The notes under the pieces: model-generated
What the model was told of the DNA's origin: nothing
The model's database searches: none
Seen by the model: only the letters and a program-made list of their open reading frames with translations
NCBI GenBank assembly: GCA_028583415.1
Contig: CM053266.1
Coordinates: forward strand, 7,573,217-7,637,216
Reading direction: 5' to 3'
Origin: Protea cynaroides
Lineage: Eukaryota > Streptophyta > Magnoliopsida > Proteales > Proteaceae
DNA length: 64,000 nucleotides
Made by a program: the position numbers and the translations under genes
Shown here: positions 11,290 to 21,804 of the stretch, piece after piece
How the letters are laid out: every line of letters begins with the position of its first letter
Numbering within the stretch: the first letter of the stretch is position 1

Positions 11290-12570
11290 AATTTCATCCC
11301 CGAAATTGTTCATACCTTCAGAGTCAAATAAATGAGGGTATTGCTTTCGCATAGCATTCTCTTCTTCCCATGTAATTTCTTTCATGTCTCTACTTCTCCA
11401 AGTGACCTTAACATAATAGATTTCTCGATTTCTTAGTCGTTGAACCTTTCGACGGGTGATTTCAGTTGGTGTTACTTCAAAGGTAAATCATCAGTCAAAT
11501 CAGGTAGATCTACTATCAGAACGTGCGTTGGATCCTTGACATACTTCTTCAATAAGGAAATATGAAATACGTCATGCACACTTGACATAGATGGTGGTAG
11601 TTCTAACTGGTAAGCCACTTTCCCACGCTTAGCTAAAATCTCAAATGGTCCGACATATCTTGGACTTAGTTTCCCTTTTTGTCTGAACCGTTTCAGACCT
11701 CGCATAGGCGATACCTTCAAGAATACTTTATCACCTATGACGAACTCAAGATCTCTGCGTCGAGTATCTGCATATTGCTTCAGACAATTCTGGGCCGTTC
11801 TTACTCTTTCCTTGATAATGTCGACCACTCGACAAGTCTCCTCAACAAATTCTGGTCCAACGATACTACATTCCCCAACTTCATTCCAAAACAACGGAGT
11901 TCGACACTTTCTGCCATACAGTGCTTCATAGGGTGACATCTGTATGATAGCCTGATAGCTATTGTTATAAGCGAACTCTATAAGTTGTAACTTTTCATCC
12001 CATGATCCTTTAAAATCAATTACACATGCTCGTAACATATCTGCTAGAATCTGAATTGTACGCTCTGATTGTCCATCTGTTTATGGATTGAATGCAGTAC
12101 TAAACTTTAATGTTGTACCCATAGCCTTTTACAATCCTTCCCAAAACTTGAAAGTAAATCGTGGATCTCTAACGAACACAGCTCTCTGGTACACCGTGTA
12201 ATCGAACAATATTATCCACATGTAGCTTTGCTAACCTTTCTAGTGTATACTGAGGTCGTATCGGTATAAAGCGAGTTGTTTTGGTCAGGTGGTCTACAAT
12301 CACCCAAACTGCGTCAACTACTCGAGGAGTCAATGGTAACCCTGTGACGGAGTCCATAGTGATGCAGTCCCATTTCCATGCTGGTTTCGATAACGGCTGT
12401 AATAGTCCTGCGGGTCTTTGTCGTTCAGCCTTTACTTTCTGACAATTTAGGCATTGAGACAGAAATTAGCTACGTCTGCTTTCATTCCTCTCCACCAATA
12501 TAATTTCCTTAGATCATGATACATTTTTGTACTTCCTGGGTGTATCGAATAGATGGTGGTATGGGCTTCT
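11290..12570 (-). pseudogene. pol: integrase and chromodomain of element B, broken
   Basis: Reading leftwards: HTTIYSIHPGSTKMYHDL (zinc-binding His pair, about 12570-12515), KWDCITMDSVTGLPLT with the first catalytic Asp (about 12385-12345), VDNIVRLHGVPES, then a break near 12180 where the second Asp motif is lost, then a 188-codon open stretch (12038-11472) from the TDGQSE-distal region through YGRKCRTPLFWNEVGE to SSVHDVFHISLLKKYVKDP. The chromodomain (KVQRLRN, EITWEEENAM) continues in a shifted frame to about 11330. In a working copy this protein inserts cDNA and the chromodomain directs it to heterochromatin. Confidence 0.85.
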
Positions 12571-13440
12571 TTCATCAGTCGGTGTCTAATGTCCACACTT
12601 TCTATTTTGGGTACACATATTCTTCCATTGTACTTCAATACCTTCTCTTCGTCCAAGGTGAACTCAGGGTTAGTTCTACCTTTTTCGATGTCTTCTTGTA
12701 CCGTTCTCAGGTAAGGGTCTGATTTGATAGCTGTCTTCACTTCATCAATTATATCCGGTATAATCTTCAATGCAGCGAATATATTGGAAAACCGATGAAT
12801 GAACCCTCGGTTGGCTGATCCATCCATTGTATCTATCACATACTGCTCATTGCCGTGATTGAATACCGTTCCAGTAGTACACATTGTTGCAGTTGTGCTA
12901 ACCTCTCCTTGAGATTTTATCATTGCCTTTCTGCTCAACGCATCCGCTACTACATTAGCTTTCCCCGGATGATACTGGATATCACAATCATAGTCTTTTA
13001 ATAGTTCCAGCCATCTTCTTTGTCTCATATTCAACTCCTTTTGATTAAATAAATAAGTAAAACTTTTATGGTCCGATTTAATCTGAAACTTCTCTCCGTC
13101 TAGGTAATGTATATCTTGACAGCATGTACTACTGCCGCTAACTCCAAATCATGAGTGGGATAATTTTTCTCATGTGTCTTTAATTGTCTTGAGGCATAAG
13201 CAATTACTTGTTCTCCTTGCATATGCACACATCCTAACCCCAGTCCTGACGCATCAGTGTATAGGGTAAATGTCTATCCAGGAACAGGAATAGTCAAAAT
13301 CAGAGCGGATATCAATCTGGTCATTAAGGTTTGGAAGCTCTTCTCGCATTTATCCATCCACACAAACTTTTCACCTTTCTTAGTCAGACTGGTGAGAGGT
13401 ACGGCAATCCGAGAATAGTCTTCCATAAATCGCCGATAAT
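12570..13440 (-). pseudogene. pol: RNase H and linker of element B, broken
   Basis: RNase H shows LYTDASGLGLGCV (about 13265-13225), VIAYASRQLK and THDLELAAVVHAVK (about 13160-13110), then a break before MNMRQRRWLELLKDYDCD (13034) and NVVADALSRKA. The linker to integrase stays open from 13034 to 12447 (195 codons). Frameshifts near 13110 and 13050. Confidence 0.85.
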
Positions 13441-14608
13441 ATCAAGCAAGACCCATAAAACTTTTAAATTCTGCAATGCTCTTTGGTGCTTCCCACTTTA
13501 CAATAGCCTCGATCTTTCTGGGATCCACTTTGATTCCTTCAGCGGATACTATATGGCCTAGGAAGGCGACTTCACTTAGCCAAAACTCACATTTGGTAAA
13601 TTTGGCATATAGCTTTTCTTTCCTTAAACGCTGTAGAGTGGCATTTAGATTCTTAATATGGGTTTCATTGTCCTTGGAATATACCAATATATCATCAATA
13701 AATACAATAATCGACGTATCCAACATATCGTGGAAAACCTGGTTCATAAGTTCCATGAAAGTTGCTGGTGCGTTTGTTAATCCAAAAGACATGACCAAGA
13801 ATTCATAATGTCCATATCCGGTCCTGAAAGCTGTCTTAGGAATAGCACATTCTTTAATCTTCAACAGATGGTAGCCTGACCGAAGATCGATCTTAGAAAA
13901 TACTTTTGCTCCATGCAACTGATCGAACAAGTCATCGATCCGAAGTAATGGATATCGATTCTTGATTGTCAGTTTGTTCAGCTCCCGATAGTCGATACGT
14001 AATCGCACGCTACCGTCCTTCTTCTTTACGAATAATACTGGCACTCCCCATGGTGATATACTGGGTCGAATATAACCCTTGTCCAGTAGTTCTTGTAGTT
14101 GTACTTTCAATTCCTTTAGCTCAGTAGGAGCCATTCGATAAGGTGCTTTTGATACTGGTGCAGCTCTAGGTATAAGATCTATCACAAACTCTGTGGCTCG
14201 GTCGGGTGGTAATCCTGGTAGTTCCTCAGGAAATATGTCAGGGTAGTCCCGCACGACAACAATATCATCCATCCGTGGTGCTTCTTTGGTGAGGTCGACC
14301 ACTGATACTAGATATCTGACTGCTCCCTTTTCAAGGCACTTCTTAGCCTTTAGTGCTGAGAGTATGAGCTTGCGTTTAGGGGGAAGTTTGGTTCCCGCAA
14401 AACTGAATTCTGCTCCTTCTTTGTCTTTAAATGTTAGCTTCTTTTCGGTGCATAATAGGTTCGCAGAATGCCAAGCTAACCAGTCTATTCCCAAGATGAC
14501 GTCAAAGTCTGCCATCCCAAGTTGGATCAAGGTTGCATCTAAGGTTTTCTCGCCAATGAGAACTGGACATGGCCCATAACCTTTTTCTAATTCCACTTCT
14601 AACCCCAT
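13441..14608 (-). pseudogene. pol: protease C-terminus and reverse transcriptase of element B
   Basis: Longest open stretch of B, 388 codons. It covers the end of protease (VILGIDWLAWHSANLLC), the linker LPGLPPDRATEFVIDL and a nearly whole RT: KKDGSVRLRIDYRELN (Cys to Arg against J), DDLFDQLHGAKVFSKIDLRS, FGLTNAPATFMELMN and catalytic VFIDDILVYSKD (about 13705-13675). It ends at a stop in the GLAGYYRRF motif. RT copies the element RNA into DNA. Confidence 0.88.
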
Positions 14609-14748
14609 CGGTGACCGTACAAGTAGTTTGTAGTCTAATGTTTTGATGGTTAAATTCAGCTTCTATCCAAATGACACAGATATAAAAGAATGAGTAGCTC
14701 TTGAGTCGAAGAGTACTCTGGCGGGTATGTCATTTATAGGTACGATAC
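14609..14748 (-). pseudogene. pol: protease N-terminus of element B with altered active site
   Basis: Directly after the apparent intron the frame gives IVPIND, ARVLFDSRATHSFIS and a TAG in the following FG-KL segment. The aspartic protease triad Asp-Ser-Gly reads Asp-Ser-Arg here (J keeps DSG), so the enzyme would be inactive. Confidence 0.8.
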
Positions 14749-14817
14749 CTGTGATTTATTTTAACTTAGTCTACATGCTCCCACAATGTAATACAACTTA
14801 AAAGGTTTCATTCATAC
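14749..14817 (-). other. apparent 69-bp intron between gag and protease (B)
   Basis: Minus strand starts CATAG|GTATGA and ends AATCACAG|GTATCG. It separates the conserved VV-x-G end of gag from the protease start, which are usually contiguous in this family. It contains an in-frame TAA and a conserved GAGCATGTAGACTAAG block. Equivalent gaps: J 57147-57216, D 22661-22731, H about 41838-41921. Confidence 0.65.
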
Positions 14818-16072
14818 CTATGACCACATCGGGTGATGCGACAACATCCTCGGATATAACAGCGTAAACTCGTCCTTGATGTAGCTGCTTCCTAGGCTTG
14901 GGACACTCCCTTGCCATATGCCCCGCTTGGTTGCAGTTAAAACATTTTGGGCCTTCAGTTTTTGGCTTTGGCTGATGTTGGGCTACTGGGATAGTCTTGG
15001 GTGCAGTAGTAAAGCCTTGAGCATGGAAGGGTTTGAATGTCTTATTATTCCCTCAGTTATAAGCATTTCCAGCTGGCCTTTTCATACCTATGTTCTGCAT
15101 AAAATAGCTCTCTTTCTGGCTCAATTCTATAACTTGAGAAATTTGCACAGCTTCATTATATATTTTCTTTTACAAACCTAGAACATGCTCTCTGATGCTC
15201 CCTCTAAGTCCCGTGACGAACCTATGGGTCTTAGTGTCTTCTTTTTGCATGTTGAGTGGTGTAAAGAAAAATAGCTCCTCAAAATGTTGTTGATATGCAT
15301 CCAAGGACATCTGTCCCTCATATAAACTCAGGAACTCCTTCTCCATAGAATCTTTAAAGTACTTCTCGAAGAAAGCTTCTTTATATATAGCCCAGGTCAA
15401 TAGGGCGTGCTTGGTCAATATGTAGGCCCTGGTAGATTTCCACCAATGATGTGCATCACCTTTTAGCATGAAGGTGGCACATAATACCTTCTCTTCTTCT
15501 GTAATAATCATCATCAGAAAATTTCTCTCCATTTCATCAATCCACTGTGCCGGCCAGAGCAGATCAGACAGTTTTTCGTTAAACTCCTTGGGCTTCATCT
15601 TTAAGAATCGCTCCACCAGTCGGGAGTGGTCCATTTGATTCTGAGGGTATGCCCCAAACATAGGTTATGGATACTGGTAATTAACTTGAACTGCTTCAGG
15701 ACCTGGTACTGGAATCTGTGCAGCTGGTGGTTGAGGTGTTTGAGGTGCTGGGTGGTTACCCACCAGTGCTGCACTTGTTTGTCCAGTCGGCATTGGTGTA
15801 GCATGTGCTGCCTGAAACATAATTCCCATTGCTGCTTGCAATTGAGCCTGTGCTCATTGCATTTGCTGCAGCTGTTGCGCTAGGTTCATAACCACGGTTG
15901 TCAGCTCCGGTGGTGGAGGTGGCAAATTTGTAGGATTTGCCTGACCCTAGTTTACTGGTGGTGCAACCTGCGGATTACCCTGTGCATATATATTTTCTTG
16001 ACTGGCTTCCTCCACGGGTGGTGGTGGTGGAACTGCGTTTTGGCTCTGCCTGGTTACTCTACGCCCAGCCAT
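14818..16072 (-). pseudogene. gag: gag of element B, broken
   Basis: Starts at ATG 16072 (MAGRRVTRQSQNAVPPPPPV), as J gag does. An N-terminal proline/glutamine-rich part (VVMNLAQQLQQMQ) is followed by the capsid-like core (LVERFLKMKPKEFNEK, AQWIDEMERNF, FMLKGDAHHWWKSTRAY, about 15640-15390) and GLRGSIREHVLGL. The C-terminal zinc knuckle is complete, CFNCNQAGHMAREC (about 14935-14895). Several stops and a frameshift near 15170. Gag forms the particle and binds RNA. A CAG-like acceptor (TTTTCAG) lies about 35 bases upstream of the ATG. Confidence 0.87.
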
Positions 16073-16203
16073 GTTTTCCTTCTGATAATGGTGAAGCCTG
16101 AAAATCATTAAAATACATGAGGCAATCATTTATACTTCATGTAGATACGCTAACTGATGTTATTTTCAAAATTTTTAGATCATTCTGTGAAAAATACAGT
16201 CTT

Positions 16204-16430
16204 TTCTATGCAGGGTCGATGGTGGGGGTCAATGGTATGTTCGACCCTCAGTGTCCGACCCTAGGAAATCACTTATTTTTCCCGAGAGCCGGGGGTCGAT
16301 ATGGGGGTCGATGGGTGTCCGACTGCCAGGTGCGACCCCTGGTTCTCTGGCAGATTACCGAGAGTCGTGGGTTGATATGGAGGTCGATATGGGGTCGATG
16401 GTCCTGGTCGAATTCTCCGACCGCCGGATC
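16204..16430. promoter_or_regulatory. motif cluster 3, GGGGGTCGAT type, divergent spacer of B
   Basis: GGGTCGATGGTGGGGGTCAA, TCGACCCTCAG, GGGGGTCGATATGGGGGTCG, TGCGACCCC and TATGGGGTCGATGG between the divergent starts of gag (16072) and aORF (17033). Same flavour as both LTR clusters of B. Confidence 0.6.
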
Positions 16431-16559
16431 AAAATTAGATTTTTAAGGTCCGATTCTGAGTTCATTTTCCATTCTTCCTCCTCCATTTCGATTCGTCTGT
16501 TTTCCCTGAGTTTCTACAGTGCTAACTCTGCTACATTGGTCATTTGGGTTTCTTGTTTC

Positions 16560-17032
16560 GACGTTTACACCTTCCCTACAGGTATGTATCGTACCTTTAC
16601 CTATTTTTAGGTTCTCTTTTCTAGGTTTTTATCCGTATATCCCATTTTCTTCAAATTAAACTTTTTTCAGCCATAAAAATTCAATTTTTATTGGGGTCTT
16701 TTGTTATTGGTGACTCGAGATACGAAAGCCCTAAAAAATATTTGGGTTTCATCGGTTGGTTATCGAGAAACTCGAATTTTGCTCTTTTTGCCCTAATTTG
16801 TCAAAAAAATTTATTTCTCGTAATTTCTTCAAATTGGATTCCATTAACTTGGATTTCCTACTGTGTGAGTGTTGCAGGATATGTTAGAACCTACGTAAGT
16901 CCTCCTGCCCACGTGTATGGGTGAAAAGTGAGGCTTTTGGCCAACTTACGTCGTTATAATGTCCAAATTTTGGATTTTTCTACCCTACTAACATATTATC
17001 TGTTTTTCTTTTCTTTCTTATTTGTAGATACC
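16560..17032 (+). promoter_or_regulatory. intron-like leader of the B aORF
   Basis: Splice-like sites on the aORF strand: donor CCCTACAG|GTATGT (intron from 16582), a possible 17-nt microexon 16878-16894 between GTTGCAG and GTAAGTCC, and acceptor TTTGTAG (16 bases region 17021-17027) just before the ATG. J has the same sites in the same order at 55476, near 55160 and near 55035; H and E keep the GTAAGTTC-type donor. Confidence 0.5.
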
Positions 17033-18396
17033 ATGGTTCGTACCAAACTACCCAGAGTTCGCGATCCTCTTCGTTTCCATTTCAACGAAGCCGAGGCACA
17101 GTATGCCCACTATGGGAGGTCGTAAGGTGAACTTGGCTGAGTTAGCCCTGTTCAATGTGGAGAGAGCATTTGGTGATATGGGATGGCTCCCTGTCATCAC
17201 TTACGATGCGTGTACCCGTTCGGATTTGGTACGCCAGTTCTATTGTAACCTCCAGGTGGTGGGGGATTACAATGATGTTGAGAGGGGTGATGAGCTGCGC
17301 ATCACGAGTTACATCAAGGGGTTGACATCTCATTCGATTATCAATAGCTGGCCGACCTACTAGGCATTTCCTATGCTGGCCCCATGGTTTTCTTTGCTCC
17401 TGGAGAGCCCCAGTTCTTCTCTCTACAGATGAGGGCCGAGATCGATAGTCAGCTCCTCCGACCTGATCGCTGGCAGATGAGAGCGTGCTATCTGCGTTCT
17501 GATCCACGGGTATATTGCAAGATCATTCAGCATAACCTGATACCGTAGAGTGGTCATTACGAGAGGGTCTTCTAGCTGACCCAATATCTCCTATACTGTA
17601 TATGCACTAGGCAGCCCGTCTGCCTTCCATACATCATTATGCGTACTATGATCAGTGCCACATTGCCCAGTCTCACCGGCAACTTTTCGTACGGACGCAT
17701 GATCACTACCTTGCTTACCTGCCTGGGGGTTGACTTAGTGGATGAGAAGATTCAGGAGAAGTCCTTCTCATCGCCTCTACATTGGGAGGCTATTTGCAAG
17801 ATGGGCATGCGGGATGCTCAGGTCAGTGATGAGGAGAGGAACGCGATGATGCGCCCTCGCACTCACGTAGAGATAGCTGACGCTGAGGCAGCAGCAGCAG
17901 CCGCTGGAGTTCATAGGGAGCCTGCTGATGATGATGACCGTCTGTACATGGATGTGGACTCCATACCACCTCCTTCACCTACACATGCTGCTGGAGCTAG
18001 TACTTCTTACGCGGCTGGTCCTTCACATGCGGCTGGTCCTTTACACCCACCTTTTAATATGATGGGGATACTGCACGAGATCAGAGAGGCTCAGCACAGA
18101 TCTGATCTGAGGATGGGGGAGTTACTAGACCCTCAACGTATGAGAGTGGATGAGCTACTAGACGCCCAACGCATATCAGACATGAGTATGGGAGAGCTCA
18201 TAGATGTTCAGCGCTGGTCAAATATGCAGATGGAGGAGCTTTTGGGTGCTCAGCGCGGGACTGATCAGCGGGTAGCTGATCTTATAGCTAGTCTTCAGAC
18301 GACCCAGACTTAGATAGCCTGATTGACTAGAGTCTACGCTGAGGATTATGACAGAGATTGTGAGGCACGACTCATCCTTCACCTCCAGCTTCATGA
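17033..18396 (+). pseudogene. aORF of element B (putative plant transposon protein family)
   Basis: Starts MVRTKLPRVRDPLRFHF. N-terminal part: EAEAQYAHYG, LAELALFNVERAFGDMGWLP, a basic/aromatic segment LVRQFYCNLQVVGDY and ELRITSYIKG. Middle: LRPDRWQMRA, IIQHNLIP, LTQYLLYCICT and the GRMITTLLTCLGVD segment. C-terminal: alanine/acidic linker with DDDDRLYMDVDSIPPPSPTH, four 17-residue MGELLDAQR-type repeats (about 18100-18290) and a proline tail ending TGA 18394-18396. The GW...FY.NL...YLLYCI pattern resembles the Pfam 'putative plant transposon protein' domain; this is recognition by eye. Frameshifts near 17105 and 17365 and a stop at 18311 break it. Function unknown; a nuclear DNA-related role is inference. 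Confidence 0.75.
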
Positions 18397-18661
18397 TTGT
18401 ATTTATTTCCTTTCATTGTACTACAGAGTAACTGTCCGGGTTGTGGACTATACTCTGCTTTAGCTATTTATATACGTTTGTTTATCTCTCATTGTATTTA
18501 ATATTGTTCCCCCTTTAATAGATGCATTATTCTCTTTTCAAATTTGGTCTCAAACATCACTTGTGCTTAGAGTGTGTTAATATTACACTTTTTACTTTTA
18601 TCCTATCTTAGTTCACAATTCGACATGAAAGTATGCTAGGTTAGCGGACACGGCCTGAGAT
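18397..18661. other. leader of B between aORF end and PBS
   Basis: AT-rich, no gene; homologous to 288-560. Confidence 0.65.
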
Positions 18662-18673
18662 GCTCTGATACCA
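18662..18673 (-). other. primer-binding site of element B (tRNA-iMet type)
   Basis: Minus strand TGGTATCAGAGC, three bases from the LTR end at 18677. Confidence 0.9.
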
Positions 18674-18956
18674 AGTTATCACACCCCAATTCTGTACTAT
18701 TCAAAATGGTGTGATGAACCACTACAAAACCAACGGTTCAACCAGGATCTCGGACAGACGATATCCGTTTTATCTAAACCTCATACATCCACATTCATAA
18801 TCAGAATAAATACACAACAGCGGAAGTCTTATAGTAAAATAAACTGAGAATCTACTGTGATATTAATATTTAAATAGCAAATTAGTCTGTGTCAACTAAG
18901 ACATAAATAAATATCAAATACGTGTCTTCACTAAATCCAAATAATGAAAATAACAT

Positions 18957-19100
18957 CTAATTGAATATACATGATTTGCACTCGCAAGAGGAGTCATGCG
19001 TATCCACCTCATCTTCAACTTCCATCGCCGTCATGTGCCCGTACACTGGAGCATTGACATAATCTTCGATGGTAGTACCTGCATTATCAACTAAAAATAT
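18957..19100 (-). CDS. conserved short coding exon inside the LTR (B 5' LTR copy)
   Basis: Peptide with IEDYVNAPVYGHMTAMEVE and the end THDSSCECKSCIFN. Most differences from the J copy that I checked fall on third codon positions. Confidence 0.55.
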   Translation of the reverse strand: MFLVDNAGTTIEDYVNAPVYGHMTAMEVEDEVDTHDSSCECKSCIFN

Positions 19101-20039
19101 TCGACGTCGAGGGGGTGAGCACACATCATGGCTCAGTGAGCAAACAAAACAATGCAATAATACATATGCATGCAATCAATTCATATCTTTGGTTTGGTTT
19201 AAAGTTTGCAATATACAATAGAAAGGTTTGGGTGGTCAAAGGTTAACGTTTATTGACCCCAACTCTATACACAAGTGTGTGACACAGCCCGAAGGTAACG
19301 TTTATCGTCAACTCACAAGCACCCAATTCATGAACAATGTACAACAAAGGTTAACGTTTATTGCTGTACAGTGCCATACCAACACGTAAGCCCCTGTTGG
19401 CGAGGGCTTGCAAACTGGGCTCGCAACTAACCAATCCTAATGCCAAATAGTGTATCCTAGGCCTCACCCCAGCATCCCTCAGAACGTCCATAGAGATAGA
19501 GCTAAGGCCCCCCGGTAGAGTCAGAGACTACAAGGACCGAGACCACCTCCCCTGATACTCTACGACGTAATAGTTATGTTAAAGTAATGGCAATACGACG
19601 ATGCTAATGCATAAGACTTGAGTTAGAGATAGAGCTAAAGTGTTGAGGCCCAGCCTATGAACCCCCCTGATACTTGCTCGCATCATGTACACCAACCACA
19701 CACATACATTCACATGCCTATTCCTATCATCATCATCATTATCATGTTATAAACAATAAAGTAAATATGCATGAACAATAAATAGAAATATCGGATGACA
19801 TGTTGAATGCACATTACAAGCATGTTCACATAGAATAAAGCACAGCATTGCAATCAAGAAATAAAACAGTTTATTATTAACTAATTAGTTAAGAGTCTTG
19901 TTTCCTCACCTTAGCTTGCTAGTAGATCATCTTTCAAGCTTTAAAATCACTTTTATATTGTTATTATATTGCTAGATTACCTAACAAAGTTGATAAAATT
20001 TAATTAGAACTAATTCTGAATTTAAAAACCATGCTGTTA

Positions 20040-20180
20040 ACTGGGGGTCGGAGCTAGGGTCTGAGTTATGATCGACCCTGGGTGCGACCACCCCTATTCT
20101 GGGCTTCCCAAACACTGGGGGTCCATGCTCAGGGTCTGGTAGGGTCGATTGGCCATCGACCCCCCATGCGACCCCCTGCG
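20040..20180. promoter_or_regulatory. motif cluster 2, GGGGGTCGAT type (B 5' LTR)
   Basis: Same array as 10367-10510 with a few substitutions (for example GGGGGTCCATG for GGGGGTTGATG). Confidence 0.6.
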
Positions 20181-20672
20181 GGTTTTGTTGATTTTTCTTC
20201 CTTCAGCCCATTCTTCATATTTGGGGTCCTGTGGTTTGCTCCTATAGTCCATTCCACACATGTTCTATGGCCTAGAACCATGATTCATTCACCTATATGG
20301 CTTTCATGATTTCCCCCATGGTTTTCCATGAAAACCTAACCATGGGTTGATGGTTTGGGTTTCTCCAAGATCATACCCTCTTCATTATCTACTCTAAGGT
20401 CTTTAGAAACTCATGGAAATAGTATCCATACCTAAGAAGATTACTCGTTCTCTGCAACTCTTCTCCTTTTGCTTTCTTCTCTTCTTTCCTTCACTTCTTC
20501 TTCTTTTCCTTCTCTTCTCTTTCTCTCAATTCAATTAGGGTTCTAAAATGAGTGAAAGAGGCTTAAGGACGTCCTATTTATAGAGTAGAAACTCCTAAAA
20601 TAAGTCTCATTGAGATTAGGAAGGAATTCCATTGAAATTAGAAAAGTTTCCTAATTTCTGTTTTTATCGAGT

Positions 20673-20815
20673 ACCGGGGGTAGATAGGGGGGGTCGGAGA
20701 TCCCGTCGACCCCTGGTCCTTAAAATGTCTGACCCCCCATATAAAACTAGGGGTCTGACTTCTATACTGGGGGGTCCGACCCTCCCTTGCTAGGTATGCG
20801 ACCCTCCCCTTATTT
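20673..20815. promoter_or_regulatory. motif cluster 1, GGGGGTCGAT type (B 5' LTR)
   Basis: Same array as 11005-11130; the first unit has lost its core (GGGGGTAGATAG). Confidence 0.6.
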
Positions 20816-20945
20816 AAGTGTTTTTGGGTCAGTTTAATACCTGGGATCATGATCTCCTTCACGCACTTGGTCCATTTGGCTCAACCATGATGGGTAGACC
20901 TAGTTCAAGGCGGTAAGACTGGGTTAGTTTGATACGGGTCTTACA

Positions 20946-21804
20946 GTGTGGTTTTTAACTTTGTTGAGGGGCCTTAGCTCTATCTCTATGGATGTATTGA
21001 GGGATGTTGGGGTGAGGCCTTGGATACAATGGATGGCATTAGGATTGGTTAGTTGTGAGCGCAGTTTGTAAGCCCTCTCCAATAGGGGTTTACGTGTTGG
21101 TATAGGTAGGATATCAGGAGAAGTATTGGCAGTGTGTGATCTAAACACTTTGCTCTATCTCTATTTCTTGGTGGGGTGGATGTGGACGACAATGGTGTTC
21201 GATCCATTAGGTGGGTTTACACACCCATGCATAGAGATGCGGTGGCTGCCAAACCTTTCTATTGCACATTGTAAACTTAAAATCAGACCAAAGATTTGAA
21301 TTGAATGCATGCATATGTTTGTTGCATTATTTTGTTTACTCATTGAGCTCATGTTGGAGAACTAACCCTCGCGCGTGCAATTCTTTTTAGTTTTTGATGT
21401 TACAGGTATTATGATTGAAGATTATATCGTTGCGTCAACGTATGGTTATGTGGCTGCTATGGACGTGCAAGCTATGGAGGACGAGCATGACTCATCATGC
21501 GAGTGCTTCCAATGAGTTACACTTAGTGTTTTATTTTCATATTTGACTTATGAGATTTGTAAGAATTTGTTATAATTATGTCCTGGTTACTTGGAGATAA
21601 CTGATTTATTATTTACTTATCATTGTAGACACTCAGTTCATTATTAATAAGACTTCCACTATTTAATTATTATCTCTGACTATTACTGTGGAATGTGTTT
21701 TGGTTTAACATGGTTGGCACGGCCTATACGTGATCCTGGTTTGAACCGTTGGTTTTCATGATGGTTCATCACACCACTAGTTAGTCCAGAATTGGGGTGT
21801 GACA
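20946..21804 (+). repeat. 3' LTR of element C, second part
   Basis: Continues the LTR cut at 9012 (GGGGCCTTAGCTCTATCTC region, homologous to 52580 onward) and ends AATTGGGGTGTGACA at 21804. Next base starts D sequence. The following ATCAA (21805-21809) is the expected target duplication; its partner lies left of the window. Confidence 0.88.
21402..21515 (+). CDS. conserved short coding exon inside the LTR (C copy)
   Basis: After acceptor GTTACAG|GT the frame gives IEDYIVASTYGYVAAMDVQ and EDEHDSSCECFQ, stop TGA 21513-21515. It lacks the last Cys of the J copy. One of the more divergent versions, close to that of D. Confidence 0.5.
   Translation, partial: TGIMIEDYIVASTYGYVAAMDVQAMEDEHDSSCECFQ

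Larger units (their letters stand above)
9013..20945 (-). mobile_element. element B: complete but decayed Tekay-like chromovirus
   Basis: About 11.9 kb on the minus strand: 5' LTR 18677-20945, PBS 18662-18673, aORF (opposite strand) 17033-18396, spacer, gag from 16072, intron-like gap 14749-14817, PR-RT-RH-INT-chromodomain to about 11290, PPT 11270-11281, 3' LTR 9013-11269. It sits inside the 3' LTR of C: the C LTR sequence left of 9013 and right of 20945 is contiguous in the homologous LTR at 52549-52620. The flanks share GTGT, as expected for a target duplication, but its exact edges are ambiguous in this TG-rich site. The two LTRs differ at scattered positions, more than those of J. Confidence 0.92.
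18677..20945 (-). repeat. 5' LTR of element B
   Basis: About 2.27 kb, minus strand from TGTAAGACCC (20945) to GTGATA (18677). Cluster 1 20673-20815, TATA near 20577, donor-like TTAG|GTATGG (intron from 20431), cluster 2 20040-20180, GAT repeat near 19730, conserved exon 18957-19100. Right flank is GTGTG, C LTR sequence. Confidence 0.9.
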
